Assembly: GCA_017893485.1 (NCBI GenBank)
Contig: JACEHZ010000596.1
Span: 248,001-312,000 of the forward strand
Reading direction: 5' to 3'
DNA length: 64,000 nucleotides
DNA from: Hemerocallis citrina
Lineage: Eukaryota; Streptophyta; Magnoliopsida; Asparagales; Asphodelaceae
The position numbers were made by a program, and so were the translations under genes. The notes beneath the pieces are model-generated. The model searched no databases. It was not told the origin of the DNA and was given only the letters and a program-made list of their open reading frames with translations. The first letter of the stretch is position 1. Each line of letters starts with the position of its first letter. Below, one piece after another: positions 54,873-64,000 of the stretch.

Positions 54873-57800
54873 ATGGATAGAAGTTGGATTAGAAAACCAC
54901 GATTATCCAAGGAGTACCGTGATGGTATTAAAGATTTTATTATCTTTGCCAAACGACATTCCCGTGATCCCAACCTAATCCTTTGTCCATGCCTCCGGTG
55001 TACAAATTGTAATTTGAGGATATGTGACGTAGTACATACACATTTAGTTGTCAACGATTTTCTTCAAGGGTACACACGGTGGTTTTGTCATGGAGAGGAT
55101 CATACGTCAGCTCCTGTTCGTCCGGTTGTATTAGAAAATGTAGATGAGCCCTTAGTAAACGAAGACTTAAGTGTTCCCGATGAGATGCATGCTTTGTTGC
55201 AAGACGCCTTGGAGATTCATAATGTTTCTTTCTACACCAATAATCCAATAACCCAAGTTCATAATGAGTCAACAGAAACATCTCACATTGGTGGTGGAGT
55301 GGACGAGGAAATGCCTGATCCCGCCCCTGAAAATAATAAACAGCAAGAATCCTTTGCTAAGTTGCTTGAAGATGCTAGTACTCCGCTGTACCGCGATTGT
55401 ACCAAATTCTCTAAATTCTCATTCATTGTCAGACTATTTCAGATTAAATGTTTAAACGGGTGGTCTGCTAAGTCCTTCAGTATGCTACTTGAACTATTGA
55501 ATGAAGCATTTCCAGAAATCTGTATTCCAAACTCAGCCTATAAAATTAAAAAAATTCCTAAATTCTTTCGATCTAGGGTATGAGAAGATAGCAGCATGTC
55601 CAAATGAATGTATGCTTTTCACGGGAGGTAAGGAAAGTCTGGAGAATTGCGAAGTATGTGGTTCTTCGAAATGGACAGAAACACCAAATCAAGACGATCA
55701 AGCCAGTGGATCTACTAAGCGAAGTAGGAGAAAGAAGCCTGCCAAAATACTACGTTACTTTCCTCTGATTCCTAGGCTACAAAAATTGTTTATGTCTACG
55801 AAAACTTCTTCTGATATGAAATGGCATGCTGAAGGTCGCACTAATGATGGGATTCTTAGACATGCTGCTGATTCTCAATCTTGAAAAAAATTTGATGAAA
55901 GATATCTCGATTTTGCGGAAGATCCTCGAAATGTGAGACTTGGACTAGCTAGTGATGGTTTCAACCCTTTTAGGCAAATGAGTAGTACATACAGCATATG
56001 GCCTATTGTGTTAATACCAGACAATTTGCCGCCTTGGAAATGCATGAAGCAGTCCTCATTTATTTTGTCCATGATAGTTCCTGGACCGAAAGGTCCTGGA
56101 AATGATATAGATGTGTACCTACAGCCGTTAATAGATGAACTTCAGAAATTGTGGGTGGGTGTTCCAACCTATGATGCTGTGGCTAAAGAAACATTTTCTC
56201 TTCGAGTTGCGTTGTCTTGGACAATCAATGATTTTCCAGCATATGCAAATTTATCTGGATATAGCACTAAAGGACGTTATGCATGTCCTTGTTGTGCTGA
56301 CCAAACTAGTTCAAGGTAGTTGTACAATGGCAGAAAGTTTTGCTATATGGGTCATAGGAGATGGTTGCCTGACACACATATATTTCGGGCAGAGACAGTG
56401 ACATTTGATGGTACCGACGAGTGGAAACATGCTCCTGGAGCTTCTTCTGGGTCAGATATTTTGAGGCGGGTAGATGGTCATCAGTTCAAATATGGAAAAG
56501 AACCACAAGTCAGCAAAAAGGGCAAGAAAAGGGCAAGGCCGAAGCAAGGTGAGAAGACCGATCTATGTGGCGAAGATGAGGATCAGAACATGACGAGTTT
56601 AGGTGCATGGAAGAAGAAGAGTATTTTCTTCAAGTTTCTGTATTGGAAATTCAACTTATTGCGACATAATTTAGATGTGATGCATATCGGAAAAAATATT
56701 GGTGAAAATTGTATAGGAACAGTTATGGGAGATGACCGGAAGACAAAGGACAATCTCAAGAGCCGACTTGATTTTAAGTCAATGGACATCCGACATGAGT
56801 TGCACCCAGAGAAATTACCGAATGGGAAAGTACTCCTACCTCCTGCAGTCTATTCAATGTCAAAATCGGAGTTGGAATTATTTTGCAAAGTTCTACTGGA
56901 ACTTAAAGTTCCTGATGGCTATTCTTCTAACATAGCAAGATGTGTCAACTTTAAAGAGAAGAGGCTTCAGGGTCTAAAGTTACACGACTACCACATCCTA
57001 ATGCAGGATCTCCTTCCTGTGGCCCTAAGGTCTTCAATGTGTGAGCAAATCACTACTGTCCTGAAAGATCTTTGTAGCATATATAAAGGTATTTGCTTAA
57101 GAATGCTTCGTGTTGAAGATATTGACCAATTGGAGCAGCGGGCGGCATTGACACTTAGTAAAATGGAGATGATATTTCCGCCATCGTTCTTCACTATAAT
57201 GATTCACTCGATAATCCACCTTGCTGGTGAAGCCAGAATCGGCGGTCCTGTTCATTATCGGTGGATGTACCCCATTGAGAGGTAAAAGAATTCATGCATC
57301 TTACAAAATAGAATTTTCAAAAGCTCATTTTTTTTTAATCCCCTACTTCGCTCTAAATCATTAATTATACATGTTCAGGTACCTATACCGGCTCAAGGGT
57401 TATGTTAAAAATAGAGCATATCCTGAAGGGTCAATAGCTCAGGGATATCTATCAGAGGAGTGTTCACATTTTTGTTCCAGGTATCTGCAGGGTGTAGAGA
57501 CATCTTTGACCAAACCAAGAAGAAATCCAGACATTTCCAATCTTGATGGTGCTAAATATCTTTTTGATACCGCTGGCACTACTGTTGGTAAAGTTGATGC
57601 TTTTGAGCTAGATAACTTAACGTGGGAACAGGAACATCGATATGTGCTAGACCACCATGCATCAGTGGAACCATTTCGAAAGTAAGTTGCTTTTGAATTT
57701 AAACCGAATATAGTGAAAACTACAGAGTTCGATATTAACTTACTTTTGTTATTCCTTATTTCAATTGCATGTATTTTAGCGAATTTGTCAGGGACATCAA

Positions 57801-58644
57801 ACGAAAGGCTAGACCAAGAAGACTACCACCACGTGAACAAAACAAGTTGATGAATGAAAAATTTCATAAGTGGTTTGAATCTCATGTAGGTGAATTAAGA
57901 AAATGCAAGTTAATCTTCATTATATCTACATTATCCATGGTGCTGATACGATTTGCGCAAAATTAATAGGTACATTCTTTGGGTCCTGAAGGTGTGTCAT
58001 CTGAAATACAAGTACTTGCCAAGGATCCCTATAAGATGGCCAAAAGATACGGAGGATACATATTCAATGGCTTTAGATTTCGTACTAAAGATCATGAATG
58101 TAATTTGAAGTCTCAAAATAGTGGAATGGTAGTGACTTCTAAGACTAGAAGTTATGCTTCCAAGTCGGACACGAGGCCGGTAGATGGAGATCTCAAGTAC
58201 TATGGAGTGCTCACGGATATCATTGAGTTGAACTATTTTGGTCATTTTCGTGTTGTCTTATTTCGTGGGGATTGGGCTGAGTTTGATAGGAATTTTGCTA
58301 ATAACAAGGATAAGTTAGGTTTCACAGTTGTAAACTTCTCAAAATTGATTTACATCGGTACACACATTAGCCACGAACCATTTGTGTTCCCATCCCAAGT
58401 GCAACAAGTGTTCTACATTGAAGATCCAACCCTTCCAAAATCGTATGTGGCTCTTGAGATGCAACCAAGAGATGTATTCCAACTGGGCGATACTTCAGAC
58501 GATGAAGACGGTGAAGCCATGAACAGTTACATTGCTTCTGAGTTTCCTATGTTTGATGTAAACACAACCGACGGCGGAATTTGCGGGACTTGGCTCCGCA
58601 AGGATGGAGAAGAGGGCGATGTATTGGAAGATGTCGTATTGTAG
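54873..58644 (+). pseudogene. CACTA transposase (TNPD-like: Transpos_assoc, Transposase_21, DUF4218, DUF4216), defective
   Basis: The start MDRSWIRKPR at 54873 opens a transposase-associated domain (ILCPCLRCTN). The Transposase_21 region follows (IAACPNECMLF, CEVCGSSKW, DFPAYANLSGYS, YACPCC). Next is the catalytic-core end LDVMHIGKNI, then DUF4218 (FPPSFFTIMIHSIIHL) and DUF4216 (FRVVLFRGDWAEFD). The GT-AG introns called are 57282-57378, 57682-57779 and 57886-57969, all frame-consistent. Defects are a frameshift near 55550, TGA at 55882-55884 and TAG at 56317-56319, where the family has Trp. The stop is at 58642-58644. Without these breaks it would be near family length. Confidence 0.88.
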
Positions 58645-58907
58645 TTTACTTGATTTTCATAGCTCAATATTATATGTCCTGTAATTTTCGTGTCTTAAAT
58701 CTTGTTGTAATATTATACCTTGTAATTCCGAACATGTTGTATGTGAATTTAATAATTGGTTTAATTATCTTTCTATTTTCTACTGCTTGGTGTCATTTAC
58801 ATTAAACAATGCTTAGTGTCATTTGCATCAAACTATCATTGTAGTTGAATTTGTTACAAATCTCACTTTTTTAATTTTTTGTAATTATGTTGGTTTGTTA
58901 ATCCTAG

Positions 58908-59125
58908 ATAATAGTGGCAGTCAAACAGAGGAGGGAGAGGGTAGCACGCCGCCCACTGTTAAAAAACATCGAGGGCGAACTAAGATGACGGGCATATGGA
59001 AACTTAAGAATGACGAAAGGATTGTGGTGGAGGAAAACGGTGTCGGGCAACCGGTTGGTGATAATGCAAGCAAATTCTCATCCTTTATTGTGGTAATAGC
59101 AAGGAACCCACGGATAATTCCACCG
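58908..59125 (+). pseudogene. Remnant exon of the second CACTA gene (plant transposase, TNPA-like)
   Basis: An acceptor ATCCTAG precedes 58908 and a donor GTAAGT follows 59125. The exon encodes KKHRGRTKMTGIWKL, then GQPVGDNASKFSSFIVVIARN, which matches the N-terminal part of the EnSpm second-gene proteins (GQPVG and the FSS...ARN motif). The next in-phase exon is 63432-63473, so the middle of the gene appears to be missing and replaced by repeats. Confidence 0.6.
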
Positions 59126-59210
59126 GTAAGTCTTTAAATTAGTAATTTTGAAGATATTATAATTTTGAATGCATGAAAGACACGTATTAGTGTTTGTGAG
59201 TTTGCATTGT

Positions 59211-59536
59211 GGCTGCCGTCTATGTTTCTTAATTGGGCTGTGATTAGAAATAAAGTGCTCGAGTGGAGATCTGGAAACCCATATAGAGATATCTCGTTTA
59301 TTATAATCTATTATTATTGTTGGACCAACCCCCTCTTGCTGTGTACGTGTGTTGAAGAGAAAGAAGGGATGAGAAAGAGTTGAGGAAAATGCCGCTATGT
59401 TAGCCTGGTGTATCCTCATTCTCTACCATTCCTCTTTCTGGCTCCATTTATGGCTTCTATATTAAATTGGTTTCCTTCCACGATGACAGTTCCGTAAAAC
59501 TACACTTGATATGAGCCCTGTTCTTATTGTTCTTCA
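59211..59536 (+). repeat. Segment S, copy 1
   Basis: A unit of about 320 bp, with GGAGATCTGGAAACCCATAT, GAAAATGCCGCTATGTTAGC and TAAAACTACACTTGATATG, is repeated at 59868-60183 and 63048-63377. All copies are in the same orientation. The minus-strand MRIHQANIAAF open frames here are by-products of the repeat. Confidence 0.85.
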
Positions 59537-59611
59537 AACACTAATACGTATTGTTCATGCATTCTATGACCAACCCCACTTTGGCATATAGCATGCTTAG
59601 ATGACATTCTG

Positions 59612-59805
59612 TGACCTGCACAAGGTTTGTTCAGTCCAATTCTTGTACAGAATTGGAGGATTTTGGTATACAGCTAGCATCCTTAGTTGACAGTGAACCC
59701 ATTTTGGTAAAAAATCATGCCAAGATGACAATCAGATGCATGAATTCAGCTTTTTTAACAGTAAAAGAAAATGAAAATTTACAGTATCTAAGCATATATG
59801 TTTCT
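59612..59805 (-). repeat. Inverted single copy of the 244-bp unit
   Basis: On the plus strand this reads as the reverse complement of the array unit (CCTGCACAAGGTTTGTTCAG, ATTTTGGTATACAGC, CAGATGCATGAATTC). All array copies on both sides are direct. It lies between segment S copies 1 and 2. Confidence 0.9.
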
Positions 59806-59867
59806 AGATCCAGGATCACAAATTTTGATTGGACTGTGATTGGATTATTTAGTGACTATCAACAAGT

Positions 59868-60183
59868 GTTCTTAATTGGGCTGTGATTAGAAAGAGAGGG
59901 CTCGAGTGGAGATCTGGAAACCCATATAGAGACATCTCGTTCATAATAATTTATTATTATTGTTGTTCTTGTCGCTCTTGCTGTTGTTGCTGATGTCTCT
60001 TTATGTGCGTTTGCTGAAGAGAAAGCAGGGATGAGAGAGAGAGATGAGGAAAATGCCGCTATGTTAGCCTGGTGTATCCTCATTCTCTACCATTCCTCTT
60101 TCTGGCTTCTATATTTGGTTTCCTTCCACGATGACAGGTCCTTAAAACTACACTTGATATGAGTCCTATTCTTATTTTTCTTC
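59868..60183 (+). repeat. Segment S, copy 2
   Basis: This is the second copy of the 320-bp segment, directly upstream of array B. A TTGTTGTTCTTGTCGCTCTT tract inside it is shared with copy 3 but not copy 1, so copies 2 and 3 are closer relatives. Confidence 0.85.
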
Positions 60184-60334
60184 AATAAAAATGGAAGTTT
60201 TGGTTATCCAACAAACATGTACCCGCATACTTCCAAATGGCATTTCCTTTAGAAAGTCGGACTCCGAAGAATCGATCTATGACTAGAATCTCCATTCAAA
60301 GCCCAATCAAAATTTGTCATCCTGGATCTAAAAT

Positions 60335-62995
60335 CTTCTTTGAGCCACAAACATCAATGGTTTAGTTGGGATGAAGAATTAATAGAGAAACATATATGCC
60401 TAGATACTGGAAATTTTCATTTTCTTTTACTGTTAAAGAATCTGTGTTCATGCATCTGATTGCCTTCTTAGCATGTTTTTTTTACCAAAATGGGTTCACT
60501 ATCAACTAAGGATGCTGTATGTATACCAAAATCCTCTAAATCTATACAAGAATTGGGTGAGAACAAACCTTGTGCAGGTTTCTTTTGTAGCCACAAACAT
60601 CATGATTTAGTTAGGATGAAGAATTAATAGAGAAACATATATGCTTATATACTGGAAATTTTCATTTTCTTTTACTGTGAAAGAAGCTGAATTCATGCAT
60701 CTGATTGCCTTCTTAGAATGAATTTTTTTTACCAAAATGTGTTAACTGTCAACTAGAGGATGCTGTATGTATACCAAAATCCTCCAAATCTGTACAAGAA
60801 TTGGGCTGAACAAACCTTGTGCAGGTTTATTTTGGAGCCACAAACATTATGATTTAGTTGGGATGAAGAATTAATGGAGAAACATATATGCTTAGATACT
60901 GGAAATTTTCATTTCCTTTTACTGTTAAAGAAACTGAATTCATGCATCTGATTGTCACCTTAGCATGATTTTTTTTACCAAAATGTGTTAACAATCAACT
61001 AGAGGATGCTGTATGTATACCAAAATCCTCCAAATCTGTACAAGAATTGGGCTGAACAAACCTTGTGCAGGTTTCTTTTGGAGCCACAAACATCATGATT
61101 TAGTTGGGATGATGAATTAATAGAGAAACATATATGCTTAGATACTGGAATTTTTCATTTTCTTTTACTGTCATAGAAACTGAATTCATGCATCTGATTG
61201 TCATCTTAGCATGATTTTTTTACCAAAATGGTTTCACTGTCAACTAGAGGATGCTGGCTGTATACCGAAATCCTCCAAATCTGTACAAGAATTGGGCTGA
61301 ACAAACCTTGTGCAGGTTTATTTTGGAGCCACAAACATCATGATTTAGTTAGGATGATGAATTAATGGAGAAACAAACATATATGCTTAGATACTGGAAA
61401 TTTTTATTTCCTTTTACTGTTAAAGAAACTGAATTCATGCATCTGATTGTCATCTTAGCATGTTTTTTTACCAAAATGGGTTCACTGTCAACTAAGGATG
61501 CTGTATGTATACCAAAATCCTCCAAATCTGTACAAGAATTGGGTGAGAACAAACCTTGTGCAGTTTTCTTTTGTAGCCACAAACATCATGATTTAGTTGG
61601 GATGAAGAATTAATAGAGAAACATATATGCTTATATACAAGAAATTTTCATTTTCTTTCACTATCAAAGATGCTGAATTCATGCATCTGATTGTCATCTT
61701 AGCATGATTTTTTTACCAAAATGGGTTGACTGTCAACTAAGGATGCTGTATGTATACCAAAATCCTCCAAATCTGTACAAGAATTGGGTGAGAACAAACC
61801 TTGTGCAGGTTTCTTTTGTAGCCACAAACATCATGATTTAGTTGGGATGAAGAATTAATAGAGAAACATATATGCTTATATACCGGAAAATTTCATTTTC
61901 TTTTACTGTGAAAGAAGCTGAATTCATGCATCTGATTGCCTTCTTAGCATGATTTTTTTACCAAAATATGTTAACTGTCAACTAGAGGATGCTGTATGTA
62001 TACCAAAATCCTCCAAATCTGTCCAAGAATTAGGCTGAACAAACCTTGTGCAGGTTTATTTTGGAGCCACAAACATCATGATTTAGTTGGGATGAAGAAT
62101 TAATGGAGAAACATATATGCTTAGATACTGGAAATTTTCATTTCTTTTTACTGTTAAAGAAACTAAATTCATGCATCTGATTGTCATCTTAGCATGATTT
62201 TTTTACCAAAATGTGTTAACTGTCAACTAGAGGATGCTGTATGTATTCCAAAAATCCTCCAAATCTGTACAAGAATTGGGCTGAACAAACCTTGTGCAGG
62301 TTTCTTTTGGAGCCACAAACATCATGATTTAGTTGGGATGATGAATTAATGGAGAAACATATATGCTTAGATACTGAAAATTTTCATTTTCTTTTACTGT
62401 CAAAGAAATTGAATTCATGCATCTGATTGTCATCTTAGCATGATTTTTTTACCAAAATGGTTTCACTGTCAACTAGAGGATGCTGGCTGTATACCAAAAT
62501 CCTCCAAATCTGTACAAGAATTGGGCTGAACAAATCTTGTGCAGGTTTATTTTGGAGCCACAAACATCATGATTTAGTTGGGATGATGAATTAATGGAGA
62601 AACATATATGCTTAGATGCTGGAAATTTTTATTTCCTTTTACTCTTAAAGAAACTGAATTCATGCATCTGATTGTCATCTTAGCATGATTTGTTTACCAA
62701 AATGTGTTAATTGTCAACTAGAGGATGCTGTATGTATACCAAAATCCTCCAAATCTGTACAAGAATTGGGCTGAACAAACCTTGTGCAGGTTTCTTTTGG
62801 AGCCACAAACATCATGATTTAGTTGGGATGATGAATTAATAGAGAAATATATATGCTTAGATACTGGAAATTTTCATTTTCTTTTACTGTCAAAGAAACT
62901 GAATTCATGCATCTGATTGTCATCTTAGCATGATTTTGATTGTCATTTTCATTTTCTTTTACTGTTAAAGAAGTTGAATTCATGCATCTGAAGAT
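60335..62995 (+). repeat. Tandem array B, about eleven units of 244-249 bp
   Basis: The landmark occurs at about 60445, 60689, 60936, 61182, 61431, 61675, 61920, 62165, 62411, 62656 and 62901, with a truncated copy at 62976. Units alternate between two subtypes, one with GTCAACTAGAGGATGCT and one with GTCAACTAAGGATGCTG, which suggests unequal exchange. The orientation is the same as array A. Confidence 0.95.
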
Positions 62996-63047
62996 TTAAG
63001 ATCCAGGATGGCAAATTTTGATTGGGCTGTGATTGGATTGTTTAGTG

Positions 63048-63377
63048 GCTGTCGTCTATGTTCTTAATTGGGCTGTGATTAGAAAGAGATGGCTCGAGTG
63101 GAGATCTGGAAACCCATATAGAGACATCTCGTTTATAATAATTTATTATTGTTGTTGTTCTTGTCGCTCTTGCTGTTGTTGCTGATGTCTCTTTATGTGC
63201 GTTTGCTGAAGTGAAAGCAGGGATGAGAGAGAGAGATAAGGAAAATGCCGCTATGTTAGCCTGGTGTATCCTCATTCTCTACCATTCTCTATTTCCATTT
63301 CTGGCTTCTATATTTGGTTTCCTTCCACGATGACAGTTCCTTAAAACTACACTTGATATAGGCCCCTTCTTATTTTA
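63048..63377 (+). repeat. Segment S, copy 3
   Basis: This is the third copy of the 320-bp segment, immediately downstream of array B. Array B is thus bracketed by direct copies of S. Confidence 0.85.
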
Positions 63378-63431
63378 CTCATTTTTCTTATATTTGGTTT
63401 ACTGTTGAACTAAATTTTTTTTTTTTTATAG

Positions 63432-63473
63432 AGCGGTCACCCAGATCAAGGAAATTCTGATGATCAGCAGTGA
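63432..63473 (+). pseudogene. Terminal mini-exon of the second CACTA gene
   Basis: The exon follows TTTTTATAG and reads 13 codons plus TGA (SGHPDQGNSDDQQ). It is in phase with the exon ending at 59125, so joining across the 4.3-kb intron keeps the frame. It resembles the short polar C-terminus of EnSpm second-gene proteins. This is an inference from splice sites and phase. Confidence 0.45.
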
Positions 63474-63504
63474 AGCTACTCGAGGGGTATGGATCTGTGG
63501 TCGG

Positions 63505-63565
63505 CGGCCTCTAGTTGTTGTTGTTATGTTGTTCTTGTTGTTGTTATGTTCTGTATTGTTGTTTT
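63505..63565. repeat. (GTT)n-like microsatellite
   Basis: This is an imperfect GTT/GTTGTTATG tract in the 3' part of the CACTA element. Confidence 0.8.
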
Positions 63566-63814
63566 AAGTAGTTGTTGAGATATTTGGGATGTTAATTACT
63601 GTATTTGTTAATTATGATGTTAATTAAGCGGTGAATTTGGACGATTAATGGACTATGTGTGAAACTTTATTATCTTAATTAATTCTTGTGTTTGGTTGTG
63701 ATTTGCGCATTAGTATGCCTGAAATTGGTTGATTCAGTTGTGAATTAGTTTACAGGTTTTTTAAATGAAATTGTGAATTGAAATCGAAAGAAAAATTGGA
63801 GCAGGAAAAACCAA

Positions 63815-64000
63815 CGGGCATACACCGGCATTTCATAGAACGCCGGTGTATCTAATTGTTTAGTTGAAAATTTCGTTAGAGAGGCGTTTCCACACAGGCG
63901 GGTGTACCCGTAAGTTGCAGCACTCCTAAGATACACCGGCGTTTTTTAAAACGCCGGTGAATATCTATATGGCGGCGTTTTACGACACGCCGGTGTTTGT
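63815..64000 (+). repeat. CACTA right subterminal palindromes (partial)
   Basis: Three palindromes based on ACACCGGCG...CGCCGGTG lie at about 63820, 63933 and 63970. They mirror those at the left end. The right terminal repeat is expected just beyond position 64000. Confidence 0.85.

Larger units (their letters stand above)
52110..64000 (+). mobile_element. CACTA (EnSpm) DNA transposon, right end outside the window
   Basis: The left terminus CACTACAAAAC is at 52110. Subterminal palindromes built on CACCGGCG...CGCCGGTG lie at 52190-52370 and again at 63820-64000, so the right terminus should be just past the edge. It contains a Transposase_21-type gene, the remains of a second gene, and two arrays of a 244-bp unit. 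It is at least 11.9 kb and is inserted in a LINE. Its transposase has at least one frameshift and two stops. Confidence 0.92.

Noticed and set aside
59078..59419. MRIHQANIAAF minus-strand open frames (also at 59859-60083 and 63042-63275)
   Set aside because: They are by-products of the three copies of segment S. They lack start context and conserved domains, and their reading lengths differ between copies.

Overview
The window is nuclear DNA from a flowering plant, most likely a eudicot with a transposon-rich genome. It has one clear host gene, a cellulose synthase-like D (CSLD) gene with GT-AG introns on the minus strand near the left edge. About 85 percent of the rest is transposable elements, many inserted inside one another. 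AT-rich flanks, microsatellites and plant-type LTR, CACTA, hAT and L1 families all agree with this.

Layout. 1-545: 3' tail of a non-LTR retroelement. 1015-6348: CSLD gene, three coding exons, reading frame intact, promoter near 7.1 kb. 7.4-9.6 kb: small non-autonomous DNA elements. 9955-11677: a long-TIR element carrying a solo LTR with a perfect 5-bp target duplication. 11694-43318: a hAT element (8-bp target duplication, 7 of 8 identical) with a decayed transposase and two fold-back elements. A 26-kb Ty3/gypsy element of Tat type (17201-43235, minus strand, 602-bp LTRs, TSD ATATA) sits inside the hAT. A 10.3-kb Tekay-type chromovirus (23099-33353, minus strand, LTRs of about 2.65 kb, TSD AGGAG) sits inside the Tat element. 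43.3-48.6 kb: a Mutator-like MITE with a 9-bp TSD, a 1.8-kb non-LTR element with a 13-bp TSD, and more small repeats. About 48.75-52.1 kb: a decayed L1 LINE. 52110 to the window end: a CACTA (EnSpm) element that interrupts the LINE and runs off the right edge.

How the parts work together. The Tekay element has open gag and pol frames and nearly identical LTRs, so it is the youngest and the only plausibly active one. Its gag and pol are separated by a 102-bp AT-rich segment with GT-AG ends; removing it fuses the two frames exactly. The Tat element has broken gag and pol, but on its opposite strand it carries a separate gene with its own TATA box, phase-0 introns and a series of coiled-coil terminal exons, flanked by tandem repeats. 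The CACTA element carries two large arrays of one 244-bp unit in apparent introns on both sides of its transposase.

The best candidates for something undescribed are the antisense spliced gene with repeated terminal exons inside the Tat element, the candidate gag-pol intron in the Tekay element, and the intronic repeat arrays of the CACTA element. All coordinates and splice sites were read by eye. No similarity search was run.
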